Of a DNA stretch of 64,000 nt, positions 8,401-15,788 are shown in pieces (positions within the stretch are counted from its first letter, which is position 1; each line of letters opens with the position of its first letter). A program made the translations under genes and the position numbers. The notes beneath the pieces were generated by a model. The model saw nothing but the letters and a program-made list of their open reading frames with translations. It was not told the DNA's origin and made no database searches. Source of the stretch: Candidatus Latescibacterota bacterium (GTDB lineage Bacteria > Latescibacterota > UBA2968 > UBA8231); the NCBI GenBank assembly GCA_007136405.1, contig SLHA01000010.1, positions 1 to 64,000 of the forward strand, given 5' to 3'.

Positions 8401-9366
8401 TTGAAAGCATTCTGGCTCTGGATAAGCCGGCAGGGGCGACGCGGACCTGGATTGGTGCTGCGGGGTCTCTGCATGGGGGCAGCCAATATGGTACCCGGCG
8501 TCTCCGGCGGTACCATCGCTCTGATTACTGGCATCTACGACGAACTGGTGCGCACGGTCGCGGGCATCGACATGGAGGTGGGCAGACTGCTGCTGCGCGG
8601 ACGACTGACCGCGGCACTGGAACGGGCCAACGCCGGTTTCGTCTTGCCGTTGCTGGGCGGTATCATGGTGGCCATCGTCAGCCTGGCCCGGTTGATCAGT
8701 CTCCTGCTGGAGCACTATCCCCAGCCGGTGTTCGGCTTCTTCACCGGATTGATCGTGGCCAGCGCGCTTTTCGTCGGGCGCCAGGTGTACCGGTGGAATG
8801 CGGCACGGGCGATCTGCCTTGCCACCGGGGTGGGCTTCGGCCTGGCTGCGGGTTCACTGGTACCGGTCGAAACCGGAGCGAACCTGCCGCAGTTCTTCCT
8901 GGCCGGCATGGTGGCTGTCATGGCCATGATCCTGCCCGGTCTCAGCGGGTCGTTTCTGCTGGTGATCATGGGCAAATACCAGCAGGCTCTGATCGCCGTG
9001 CATGAACGGCATGTGGATCTGCTGGCGGCATTCGGTGCGGGCGGATTGCTCGGTGTGCTGCTGTTCTCCCGTCTGCTGAAGGTATTGCTGGCCAGGTATC
9101 ACGCCGGTACCATGGCGTTCCTCGTAGGTCTGATGCTGGGATCGGTGCGCAAGGTATGGCCCTTCCGCCAGGTACTCGAAATCCAGGAGTTGGGAGACCG
9201 GGTGGTCATATTGCGGGACCGCTGGGTCTGGCCCGCGGAATATACCCCGGAGGCTATAGCCACCTTCGCCATGATGGTGGTGGGCGTGTTACTCGTTCCC
9301 GTGCTGGAACGTCTGGGCCGGCGGGTCTGGAGGCACCAGCCGCAAGCAGCAATACCCGGCCTGTGA
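8401..9366 (+). CDS. DUF368 family membrane protein (polyprenyl-phosphate transporter type)
   Basis: TTG start behind GAGG; 321 residues with about eight to ten hydrophobic segments. The DUF368 signature 'GAANMVPGVSGGTIALITG' lies at about 20-40 and a second half-repeat 'MILPGLSGSFLLVIMG' near 180, which points to an inverted-repeat transporter. DUF368 members have been shown to recycle undecaprenyl phosphate across the inner membrane for cell-wall and O-antigen synthesis. It is adjacent to a lytic transglycosylase on the opposite strand, consistent with envelope work. Family firm; precise substrate by homology. Confidence 0.88.
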   Translation: MKAFWLWISRQGRRGPGLVLRGLCMGAANMVPGVSGGTIALITGIYDELVRTVAGIDMEVGRLLLRGRLTAALERANAGFVLPLLGGIMVAIVSLARLISLLLEHYPQPVFGFFTGLIVASALFVGRQVYRWNAARAICLATGVGFGLAAGSLVPVETGANLPQFFLAGMVAVMAMILPGLSGSFLLVIMGKYQQALIAVHERHVDLLAAFGAGGLLGVLLFSRLLKVLLARYHAGTMAFLVGLMLGSVRKVWPFRQVLEIQELGDRVVILRDRWVWPAEYTPEAIATFAMMVVGVLLVPVLERLGRRVWRHQPQAAIPGL

Positions 9367-9395
9367 CTGTGAAGCGTCTGAACAGGATTCAGCCA

Positions 9396-9611
9396 TCATT
9401 TCAGGTCTTCCCGGCTCTGGCTGAAGCGTTTGATACGCCGGAAAAATATCACCACCAGCCCCACCAGGGCTACATACATGGCAAACTCGAAGAACGGGTG
9501 CCGCCAGCGCAGGATCACGGGCCAAATGGTGAATATGGAGAGGATGATGTACAAATCCTCCAGCCGGCGTATCCGCTTCTCCGTACGGGAATCGGGATGA
9601 GATTCAGGCAT
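9396..9611 (-). CDS. Small two-helix membrane protein
   Basis: This encodes 71 residues. After a charged N-terminus there are two hydrophobic segments, 'LYIILSIFTIWPVILRW' and 'FEFAMYVALVGLVVIFF', and a basic tail 'RRIKRFSQSRE'. The ATG overlaps the slt stop codon, a common sign of translational coupling, so it is probably a real gene downstream in the slt transcript. I recognise no family. An inner-membrane partner or stabiliser of the transglycosylase is possible, but nothing proves it. Confidence 0.65.
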   Translation of the reverse strand: MPESHPDSRTEKRIRRLEDLYIILSIFTIWPVILRWRHPFFEFAMYVALVGLVVIFFRRIKRFSQSREDLK

Positions 9612-11739
9612 CGCTCAAAGCCCTGTATATGGTATAATTCCTCAAAACCAGCTTGACGTAGCGGCGCGTCTCAAGGAATGGAATGCGTTCAACGAAGGTG
9701 TCGATATCCAGATCCGGCATGCGTTCCAACCAGCGACGCGCGTTGTGAGGGCCGGCATTGTATGCGGCAAGACCCAGTTCCAACTGCATGTCATCACCGT
9801 TGTGGCCGGCGAATTGCCGTATCTGATCTCCCAGGAAATGGGTGCCCAGGCGGATGGAGGTGTCCGGATCCAGCAGGTGGTCGCGTTCGATGGGCTGCAG
9901 ACCCAGGGTGCGCCCCAGTTTGCGGCCGGTCTGAGGCATGACCTGCATCAGGCCCAGAGCCCCCGCGCGGGATTCCGCCCGCGGGTTGAAGGCGCTTTCC
10001 TGACGCATCACCGAGAGAACGAGCAGCGGATCCACATTCGCTTCTGCTGCAGCAGCAGACACCTGGTCCCAGAAATACTGCGGGTATATGTGATGGATTT
10101 CCCGTTCAGAGCCCGCGCCAACATAAACCTGGACGGACAGTCGCATGGCCCGGTCAGGCATACCGTAGGCTGCGTACCGGTCACGTATGGCCTGCAGGGC
10201 GGATGGGTTGCCCTGGTTGCGCGTTTCCACCCATTGCAGCTCACGGCCGGCCAGATCGCGCCGCCCCAGGGCGGCCAGCGCGTCAGCGCGCTGGATGTAC
10301 TCCTCACCGTGCATACGGGCCGGTACCGTTGGATTGATCGTGGTCGCCGCGGCATGCGGCCGGGGCTGGAGTGCAGGAGCTGGCGCCAATCCCAGGGCCA
10401 CGACACGGGACGAATAATAGGAGCGCGGAAAAGCTGCTGCCGCCTGGTGGTAATGCTGACGGGCCACGTCCTTCTGCCCCAGTTCCTCCGCGCTCTTGCC
10501 AGCCCAGAACAGGCTTTGATCGACGATGTGGGGCTTGGTGGCCACACGGCTCAGGTGCTGAAAGACCGGCAGAGCCTTGTGGTATTCCTGCTGCAGGTAA
10601 TACATGAACCCGATGTTCCACTCCGCTTCGTCGCGCAGGTCGCTGTTCGGGCACTCCTCCACCAGGCGACGGTAGAACACAGCGGCAGTGCCGAAGTCGT
10701 CGCGCCGTTCGGCCGCCTTGGCCATCTGCCACAGGGCCTGGTCAGCCAACGCATGATTCGGGTACATCCGCACGAACCGCTCAAAGGTGCGAGTTGCCTC
10801 CCGGCTCCGGCCCATGCGGATCTTCAGGGCGCCCATGCGGTACCAGGCTGCTGGCATGGAGCCGTCGGCTGCCAGCGCACGGTAGGTCTCCAGCGCCTCG
10901 TCGTACCGCCCCTGGGCAGCCAGGACCCGGCCCAGCTGATACCGGGTGTGCGCCGGCTGCTGCCGCGGATACGCGCGCAGGAGCGTCCTGAGCAGACGGA
11001 CAGCGTCCGCATGACGCCGGTGATCGGTGTATACCTGGGTCCGGATACGCAGCTCGTTCTCTTCCTCCCGGACAGGCAGTTCGTCGATGGCCCGAAGGGC
11101 CCAGCTCGAGCCTGGGAAACGGCGGGCCAATTCCAGCCATACGTGCCGCTGGGCCAACGTGTCAGCCTGCTGTCCGTGAATGCTGCCCGTGCGGTACAAT
11201 ACCTCCGGTTCGAACCCGGTGAAGCCCGCCAGGATCTGTTGACCCAGCAGCAGAGCCTCGTCGTGGTTCCCGCTCTGTCCGTACAGGGCCATCAGGTGCA
11301 GGCGGCCGCGATCAGTCAGCTCCGGATGCTGACTGCGGGTCAGCAACTCGAGGTAAGCCGCTACGGCGGCTTCCGGGTGCTCCATGTGTTCCAGGGAGCG
11401 AGCTATCCAGTACAACCGATAGTCTTCCAGAACCGGCAGCGCCTGCTCGAGATGTTGCAGCCGGGCAGAAGCCTGGGCATGCTTGTCCAGCAGTCTTTCA
11501 CAGATGGCCAGCTGGTATTCGAGCTGGCCGCGTTCCCCCGGTGTCAGCGCGCTGACCTCGACAAGCAGCAACTGGTGATAGGCCTCGGCGTGGCGACCGG
11601 TGGCAATGAGTTCGGCGGTGGCCGGGTACTGGTACGGTTCCGGGACCTCGGGCGTCCGCAGGAGGTGCATAGCAAACAGGGCGGCGGTCAGCAGAATGAG
11701 CGCGGCGCTCTTGGCGATCATGGAGAATCGGACTTTCAT
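9604..11739 (-). CDS. slt: Soluble lytic murein transglycosylase with TPR superhelix
   Basis: This 711-residue protein has an N-terminal hydrophobic signal/anchor ('AALILLTAALFAMHLL') and a long run of TPR-like helical repeats (about 40-480) like the doughnut of Slt70. A C-terminal GEWL-like domain has the catalytic Glu near residue 578 in 'SVMRQESAFNPRA', followed by 'GALGLMQVMPQT' and 'AAYNAGPHNARRWL'. It cleaves peptidoglycan between MurNAc and GlcNAc in the periplasm, making 1,6-anhydro ends. It is slightly longer than E. coli Slt (about 645). The RBS is weak. It overlaps a small membrane-protein gene downstream. Confidence 0.92.
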   Translation of the reverse strand: MKVRFSMIAKSAALILLTAALFAMHLLRTPEVPEPYQYPATAELIATGRHAEAYHQLLLVEVSALTPGERGQLEYQLAICERLLDKHAQASARLQHLEQALPVLEDYRLYWIARSLEHMEHPEAAVAAYLELLTRSQHPELTDRGRLHLMALYGQSGNHDEALLLGQQILAGFTGFEPEVLYRTGSIHGQQADTLAQRHVWLELARRFPGSSWALRAIDELPVREEENELRIRTQVYTDHRRHADAVRLLRTLLRAYPRQQPAHTRYQLGRVLAAQGRYDEALETYRALAADGSMPAAWYRMGALKIRMGRSREATRTFERFVRMYPNHALADQALWQMAKAAERRDDFGTAAVFYRRLVEECPNSDLRDEAEWNIGFMYYLQQEYHKALPVFQHLSRVATKPHIVDQSLFWAGKSAEELGQKDVARQHYHQAAAAFPRSYYSSRVVALGLAPAPALQPRPHAAATTINPTVPARMHGEEYIQRADALAALGRRDLAGRELQWVETRNQGNPSALQAIRDRYAAYGMPDRAMRLSVQVYVGAGSEREIHHIYPQYFWDQVSAAAAEANVDPLLVLSVMRQESAFNPRAESRAGALGLMQVMPQTGRKLGRTLGLQPIERDHLLDPDTSIRLGTHFLGDQIRQFAGHNGDDMQLELGLAAYNAGPHNARRWLERMPDLDIDTFVERIPFLETRRYVKLVLRNYTIYRALSDA

Positions 11740-12080
11740 CGGAGATCAGTCGGCGATGGATGGCAGGCACGCGACGTCATACGGAGGCGTGCGAGCGGCA
11801 GTGAGGTGCAGAACGGTATCTGCAGCGCAAGTCTCGTGACCAGCAGGGGGAGGCCTACTGCGCTAATATACACAGCTGACCCGCTGTCCCACAATACCGG
11901 TGCCACCAAAGAGCGGGCCGGGAACTGGTCCGGGTGGAGTGATCGGCGTAGTTCGGTTCGGGTATGGCGCCAGTGATGGCGCGCGAGCCTGGGCGGAGGG
12001 CCTTGCCCCGCACGCATCCGCAGCCGGCAATACTCCGTAGCTGCCAAACTGTCCGGCCATTGCCGTGGTACACTGGGGCG

Positions 12081-12143
12081 CGCTGGCGGTTCACCGGCGC
12101 TGACGGTTCACCGGCGCTGGCGGTTCACCGGCGCTCACGGTTC
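12081..12143. repeat. 17-bp tandem repeat, about 3.7 copies
   Basis: Three full units of GGTTCACCGGCGCTGAC occur at 12088-12104, 12105-12121 and 12122-12138. They vary only in the last bases (GAC/GGC/CAC). Partial copies lie on each side. The unit is not a multiple of three, so it is unlikely to be coding. CACCGG/GGTTC could form weak hairpins. Confidence 0.9.
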
Positions 12144-12186
12144 CGCGTCCCCCGGCTTGGGTCCGATACCCGCGCGCAGCGGCGGG

Positions 12187-12402
12187 TCATGGCGCGGATG
12201 CGCCCGGAGGAACGCTCAAGGGCTGCAGGGAGGCGCGCAACAGTGCCGCAAAATCAGGCGTGGCCAGCGGCGAGAGCTGGCTCGCTTCCAGCTGCTCCAA
12301 CGCCTGTCGGTGGCGTCTGACCTGGGCCAGGTTAGCGTGAATGTCACGATCGAGCTGCTCCAGCTGGCGACCAAGCCGGCATGTCAGAGGTATGCTGTCC
12401 AT
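12187..12402 (-). CDS. Possible small coiled-coil protein
   Basis: From an internal ATG ('MDSIPLTCRL') the product is 71 residues, with a heptad-like helix 'LEQLDRDIHANLAQVRRHRQ' and a Pro/Ala-rich tail. The ORF-track start is a GTG at 12453. Neither start has a good ribosome binding site, and I recognise no family. It is the only ORF in this gap that looks protein-like. It could be chance. Confidence 0.3.
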   Translation of the reverse strand: MDSIPLTCRLGRQLEQLDRDIHANLAQVRRHRQALEQLEASQLSPLATPDFAALLRASLQPLSVPPGASAP

Positions 12403-12725
12403 ATCTGGTGATCGATCCGCTTCCGTGCGTTCGAGGTGCGGATCAGGCCGCACCGTGCAAGGTTGTCAGCAAATATCGTGCCCTGGATGAGGGTGCAAGG
12501 ATCCGTGCATCACTGGCCCGGCATGGCCGCGGGATCAGCCGCTTGCCCGACAGACAGAAGGCGGCTGCCCGAGTGCCTCACGACAGATGACCTGGAGGAA
12601 AAAAATGCCGCCGCCGGCCCCTCGCAGTCCGGGTGACCGGCAGGATTTTCCCAGGGATTGCCCGGGACCTGCACCGGGCATGGCCCGGACATGGCATGTG
12701 AGCCGCTCCCCCCTCGGATACGCTC

Positions 12726-12823
12726 TCAGGGACGGCTCCAAGGAGGGGCGCGCTCAGGGACAGCCCCAGGGAGGGCTCAGGGAAGGGCTCAGGGACGGCC
12801 CAGATACGGCCCAGATACGGCCC
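12726..12823. repeat. Degenerate GC-rich tandem repeats downstream of lpdA
   Basis: Variants of GCTCAGGGA(C/A)GG recur several times. They end in an 11-bp repeat ACGGCCCAGAT (12795-12805 and 12806-12816, with a partial third copy). It lies immediately 3' of the lpdA stop on the minus strand. No T-tract was seen, so it is not a classical terminator. Confidence 0.6.
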
Positions 12824-12826
12824 GGT

Positions 12827-14242
12827 TCAGCGCCGTTTGGGAACATGCAGATGGGGGCTGTGGCCGAAGAACACTTCCGCGGCTTCCATGACGGTCTCGG
12901 AGAGCGTGGGATGGGGATGAATGCTCATGGCCAGATCAGCGGCGCGGGCCGCCATCTCCACCGCCAGCACTCCTTCAGCGATCAGCTCGCCGGCGCCGGC
13001 GCCGACCACACCCATACCCAGGACGCGTTCGGATTCCGGGTCGATCACCAGTTTGGTCAGGCCCTCGTTGCGTCCCAGCGTGGTGGCGCGTCCGGATGCT
13101 GCCCAGGGGAAACGGGACACCGAAACCTTGCGGCCCTGTGCCTTGGCCTCCTGTTCGGTAAGGCCGCACCAGGCGATCTCCGGATCCGTGAACACGACGG
13201 CAGGAATGGCATTGGGGGCGAAACCGGCCTTCTGGCCGGCGATGACCTGGGCGGCTACCGTTCCCTGGTGGGACGCCGTGTGCGCCAGTCCGGCACCGGC
13301 GACATCGCCGATGGCGAAGATGGAGGACTCCCGCGTGCGTTGCTGGTCGTCGACGCGGACAAAACCGTTGTCATCGAGTTCCACCTGGGTATTTTCCAAC
13401 CCCAGGTCATCGCTGTTGGGGCGGCGGCCCACGGCAACGAGGACCTTATCATACTGCCTGGAAAAACTTTCCTCAGCCGGCAACGACTGCATATGGACCT
13501 CGAGACCCTCGTCCGCGACTTCGACACCGGTCACGCGGGTCTGCAACATGATCTCCTCGAAGGCCTTGTCCAGATGCGCCTGCAACGGTTTGATGAGGTC
13601 GCGATCTGCCGGCGGAATGAGTCCGTCCGTCATCTCGACGACGGAGACGCGGGTGCCGAGGCTGGCATACACGCTGCCCAGTTCGAGACCGATGTATCCC
13701 CCTCCCACTACCAGCAGGGATGCGGGAATATCGTTCAGTGCCAGCGCTGCGGTGGAGTCCATGATGCGGTCACTGTCCGCCTGCAGCATGGGCAGGACGA
13801 CCGGACGCGAGCCGGAGGCCAGGATGGCATGATCGAAGCGCAGGTTCCGGGTGGTGTTGTCCGGAGTCTCGATCCGCAATGTATGGGCGTCCGTAAACCG
13901 AGCCGTGCCCTGGATAGGGTCTATGCCGCGGGATTTGACCAGTTGAACCAGACCGCCGGTCATTCGGGCCACCACCCGGTCTTTCCACCGGTTGAGTTTC
14001 TTGTGATCGATTTCAGGCTCGGCGAAGGTAATCCCCCATGACGCCGCTTCACGGGTTTCCCGAATGAGCCGGGCCACGTGCAGCAGGGCCTTGGACGGGA
14101 TGCAACCGCGGTGCAGGCAGACGCCGCCGGGTTTGGCCTCCTGGTCTACCAGAGTCACCTGCAGGCCCAGGTCAGCGGCGCGGAATGCGGCTACATAACC
14201 ACCGGGACCGCCCCCGATCACGGCGAGCTGAGTGGATTCCAT
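12827..14242 (-). CDS. lpdA: Dihydrolipoamide dehydrogenase (E3)
   Basis: This 471-residue flavoprotein has an N-terminal FAD motif 'VIGGGPGGYVAAFRAA', redox-active cysteines C42 and C47 in 'GGVCLHRGCIPS', a central NAD-binding motif 'VVGGGYIGLELGSVYASLG', second FAD motif 'IFAIGDVAG' and the C-terminal catalytic His in 'HPHPTLSE'. It reoxidises the dihydrolipoyl group of the E2 subunit with NAD+. It starts 4 bases after the aceF stop, with its GGAGGG site inside aceF, and completes an aceE-aceF-lpdA operon. No N-terminal lipoyl domain is present. Confidence 0.96.
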   Translation of the reverse strand: MESTQLAVIGGGPGGYVAAFRAADLGLQVTLVDQEAKPGGVCLHRGCIPSKALLHVARLIRETREAASWGITFAEPEIDHKKLNRWKDRVVARMTGGLVQLVKSRGIDPIQGTARFTDAHTLRIETPDNTTRNLRFDHAILASGSRPVVLPMLQADSDRIMDSTAALALNDIPASLLVVGGGYIGLELGSVYASLGTRVSVVEMTDGLIPPADRDLIKPLQAHLDKAFEEIMLQTRVTGVEVADEGLEVHMQSLPAEESFSRQYDKVLVAVGRRPNSDDLGLENTQVELDDNGFVRVDDQQRTRESSIFAIGDVAGAGLAHTASHQGTVAAQVIAGQKAGFAPNAIPAVVFTDPEIAWCGLTEQEAKAQGRKVSVSRFPWAASGRATTLGRNEGLTKLVIDPESERVLGMGVVGAGAGELIAEGVLAVEMAARAADLAMSIHPHPTLSETVMEAAEVFFGHSPHLHVPKRR

Positions 14243-14246
14243 GGTG

Positions 14247-15674
14247 TTAACCCTCCAGGGCCAGAATCAATGGGTTGGCCAGCGCGTCGGCGATCCAGTG
14301 CAGGAAACGGGCGCCGTCGGCGCCGTCGATGACGCGGTGGTCATAGGTCAGCATGAGCGGCAGCATGAAACGGGGCTGGAAAGCACCGTCGATGTATACG
14401 GGTTCCCAGTTGCTGCGGGCGACGCCGAGGATGGCGACTTCAGGCGGATTGATGATAGGCGTGAATCCCGTACCGCCGATGGCGCCGACGTTACTGATGG
14501 TCATGGAGCCACCCTGCATCTCTTCCGGTGTCACCTTGCGGTCCCGGGTCTTGGCGGCGATACCGACCAGTTCGATGGCCAGCTCGGTGATGTTTTTCCG
14601 GTCCACATCACGCAACACCGGCACCAGCAGACCGTGAGGCGTGTCGACCGCCACGCCGATGTTGACGTAGTGCTTCTGGATGATTTCACCGCGTCCGGCA
14701 TCGAAGCTGGTGTTGAACTGGGGGAATGCCTTCAGAGCGGCGCCCAGGACCTTGATCAGGATGGCGGTGGGCGTGAGTTTGCCGCCGGCCTTTTCCACGC
14801 GCGGGCCGAGTTCCTTGCGCCACTGCTCCAGGTTTGTGATATCCGCTTTGTCGAACTGGGTGACCAGGGGACTGTGCCAGGCGCCCTGCAGACGGTTGGC
14901 GGTCAACCGGCGTACCTTGCTGATCGGTTTGCGTTCGACTTCGCCCCACTGGCTGAAATCCGGCAGCTCGATGGCGGGTGCCTGCATGCCCGGAGCGCCG
15001 CTGCCGGTGGGCTGCCCGGAACCCGCGTGCAGTTGCCGGGCGTGGGCTTTGACGTCGGCCTCGGAGATGCGCCCGCCGGGACCGGACCCGGACACCTGGG
15101 CAATGTCGATGCCGATCTCCCGCGCCAACCGGCGCACAGAGGGCGCAGCCGGAACGATGGGGCGCGGGCCGGTGGCGTCGGCAGGATAGGTGGTCCGGCC
15201 GGTTTCGGGTTCCGGGGCAGACGGCTGTGCCTGTTCGGAGCCCGCCTCTGCAGCGGCAACGGTACGAGCATCGGTCGATGCGGAGGCCGGTGCCGTGCGG
15301 GTAGTGTCAGCCGCAGGCCCGGGCTCCGCATCGACGGACGGCGTACTGTCAGGCGCCGCTGCGGCCGCCGGCTGGTCCGGAGACTCTGCGGCCGCCGGCT
15401 GGTCCGCTTCCGGTTCGGCAGCCGCTGACGCGTCCGTTTCCGTGGCCAGAGTCAGCAGCGTCTGGCCCACCGACACCGTGTCACCGGCCTTGACGCTGAT
15501 GCTCTCGATGGTGCCGTTGGCAGGACAGGGAACCTCGATCACCGCCTTGTCCGTCTCCAGTTCCACCAGGGGCTGGTCTTCGGTGACGGTATCCCCCACG
15601 GCAACGAGGACGTTGATGACGTCGCCGCTCTCTATGTTTTCACCCAGATCGGGTAGTTTGAATTCGATAGCCAT
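14247..15674 (-). CDS. aceF: Dihydrolipoamide acetyltransferase (pyruvate dehydrogenase E2)
   Basis: This 475-residue protein has one N-terminal lipoyl domain with the lipoylated K43 in 'ELETDKAVIEVP'. It is followed by a long Ala/Pro/Glu-rich linker (about 80-165), a subunit-binding domain ('VRRLAREIGIDIAQVSGSGP', about 170-205) and the catalytic core ending in 'TYDHRVIDGADGARFL' with the HxxxDG active-site motif. It transfers acetyl groups to CoA and forms the core of the complex. E. coli AceF has three lipoyl domains; this has one, as in many other bacteria. It lies between aceE and lpdA. Confidence 0.95.
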   Translation of the reverse strand: MAIEFKLPDLGENIESGDVINVLVAVGDTVTEDQPLVELETDKAVIEVPCPANGTIESISVKAGDTVSVGQTLLTLATETDASAAAEPEADQPAAAESPDQPAAAAAPDSTPSVDAEPGPAADTTRTAPASASTDARTVAAAEAGSEQAQPSAPEPETGRTTYPADATGPRPIVPAAPSVRRLAREIGIDIAQVSGSGPGGRISEADVKAHARQLHAGSGQPTGSGAPGMQAPAIELPDFSQWGEVERKPISKVRRLTANRLQGAWHSPLVTQFDKADITNLEQWRKELGPRVEKAGGKLTPTAILIKVLGAALKAFPQFNTSFDAGRGEIIQKHYVNIGVAVDTPHGLLVPVLRDVDRKNITELAIELVGIAAKTRDRKVTPEEMQGGSMTISNVGAIGGTGFTPIINPPEVAILGVARSNWEPVYIDGAFQPRFMLPLMLTYDHRVIDGADGARFLHWIADALANPLILALEG

Positions 15675-15788
15675 AGCCTCCAGCTCTGAGCCAATGCGCG
15701 TGCCGCACCGGGGCGGATGAGCGCGGTGATGATGCCGCTGCCGGCCCTGCTGTCCACCATGGCGCCGACAGCGAGCTTTACAGGCGGG

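Larger units (their letters stand above)
11740..12826. other. Long gene-poor region (1.09 kb)
   Basis: This lies between the slt start and the lpdA end. No ORF has convincing homology. It contains a 17-bp minisatellite (12081-12143), a possible small ORF (12187-12402, minus) and GC-rich degenerate repeats (about 12726-12823) just downstream of lpdA. The stretch 11740-12080 should include the slt promoter, but I could not identify a clear one. Confidence 0.6.

Noticed and set aside
9745-11976. 743-residue plus-strand ORF
   Set aside because: It is antisense to slt, whose TPR and catalytic motifs are unambiguous; low-complexity composition.
12081-12143. CRISPR array
   Set aside because: The repeats are directly adjacent with no spacers and only 17 bp long; no cas genes are present.
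12587-14041. 484-residue plus-strand ORF
   Set aside because: It is antisense to lpdA and begins in the GC-rich repeat region; no motif.
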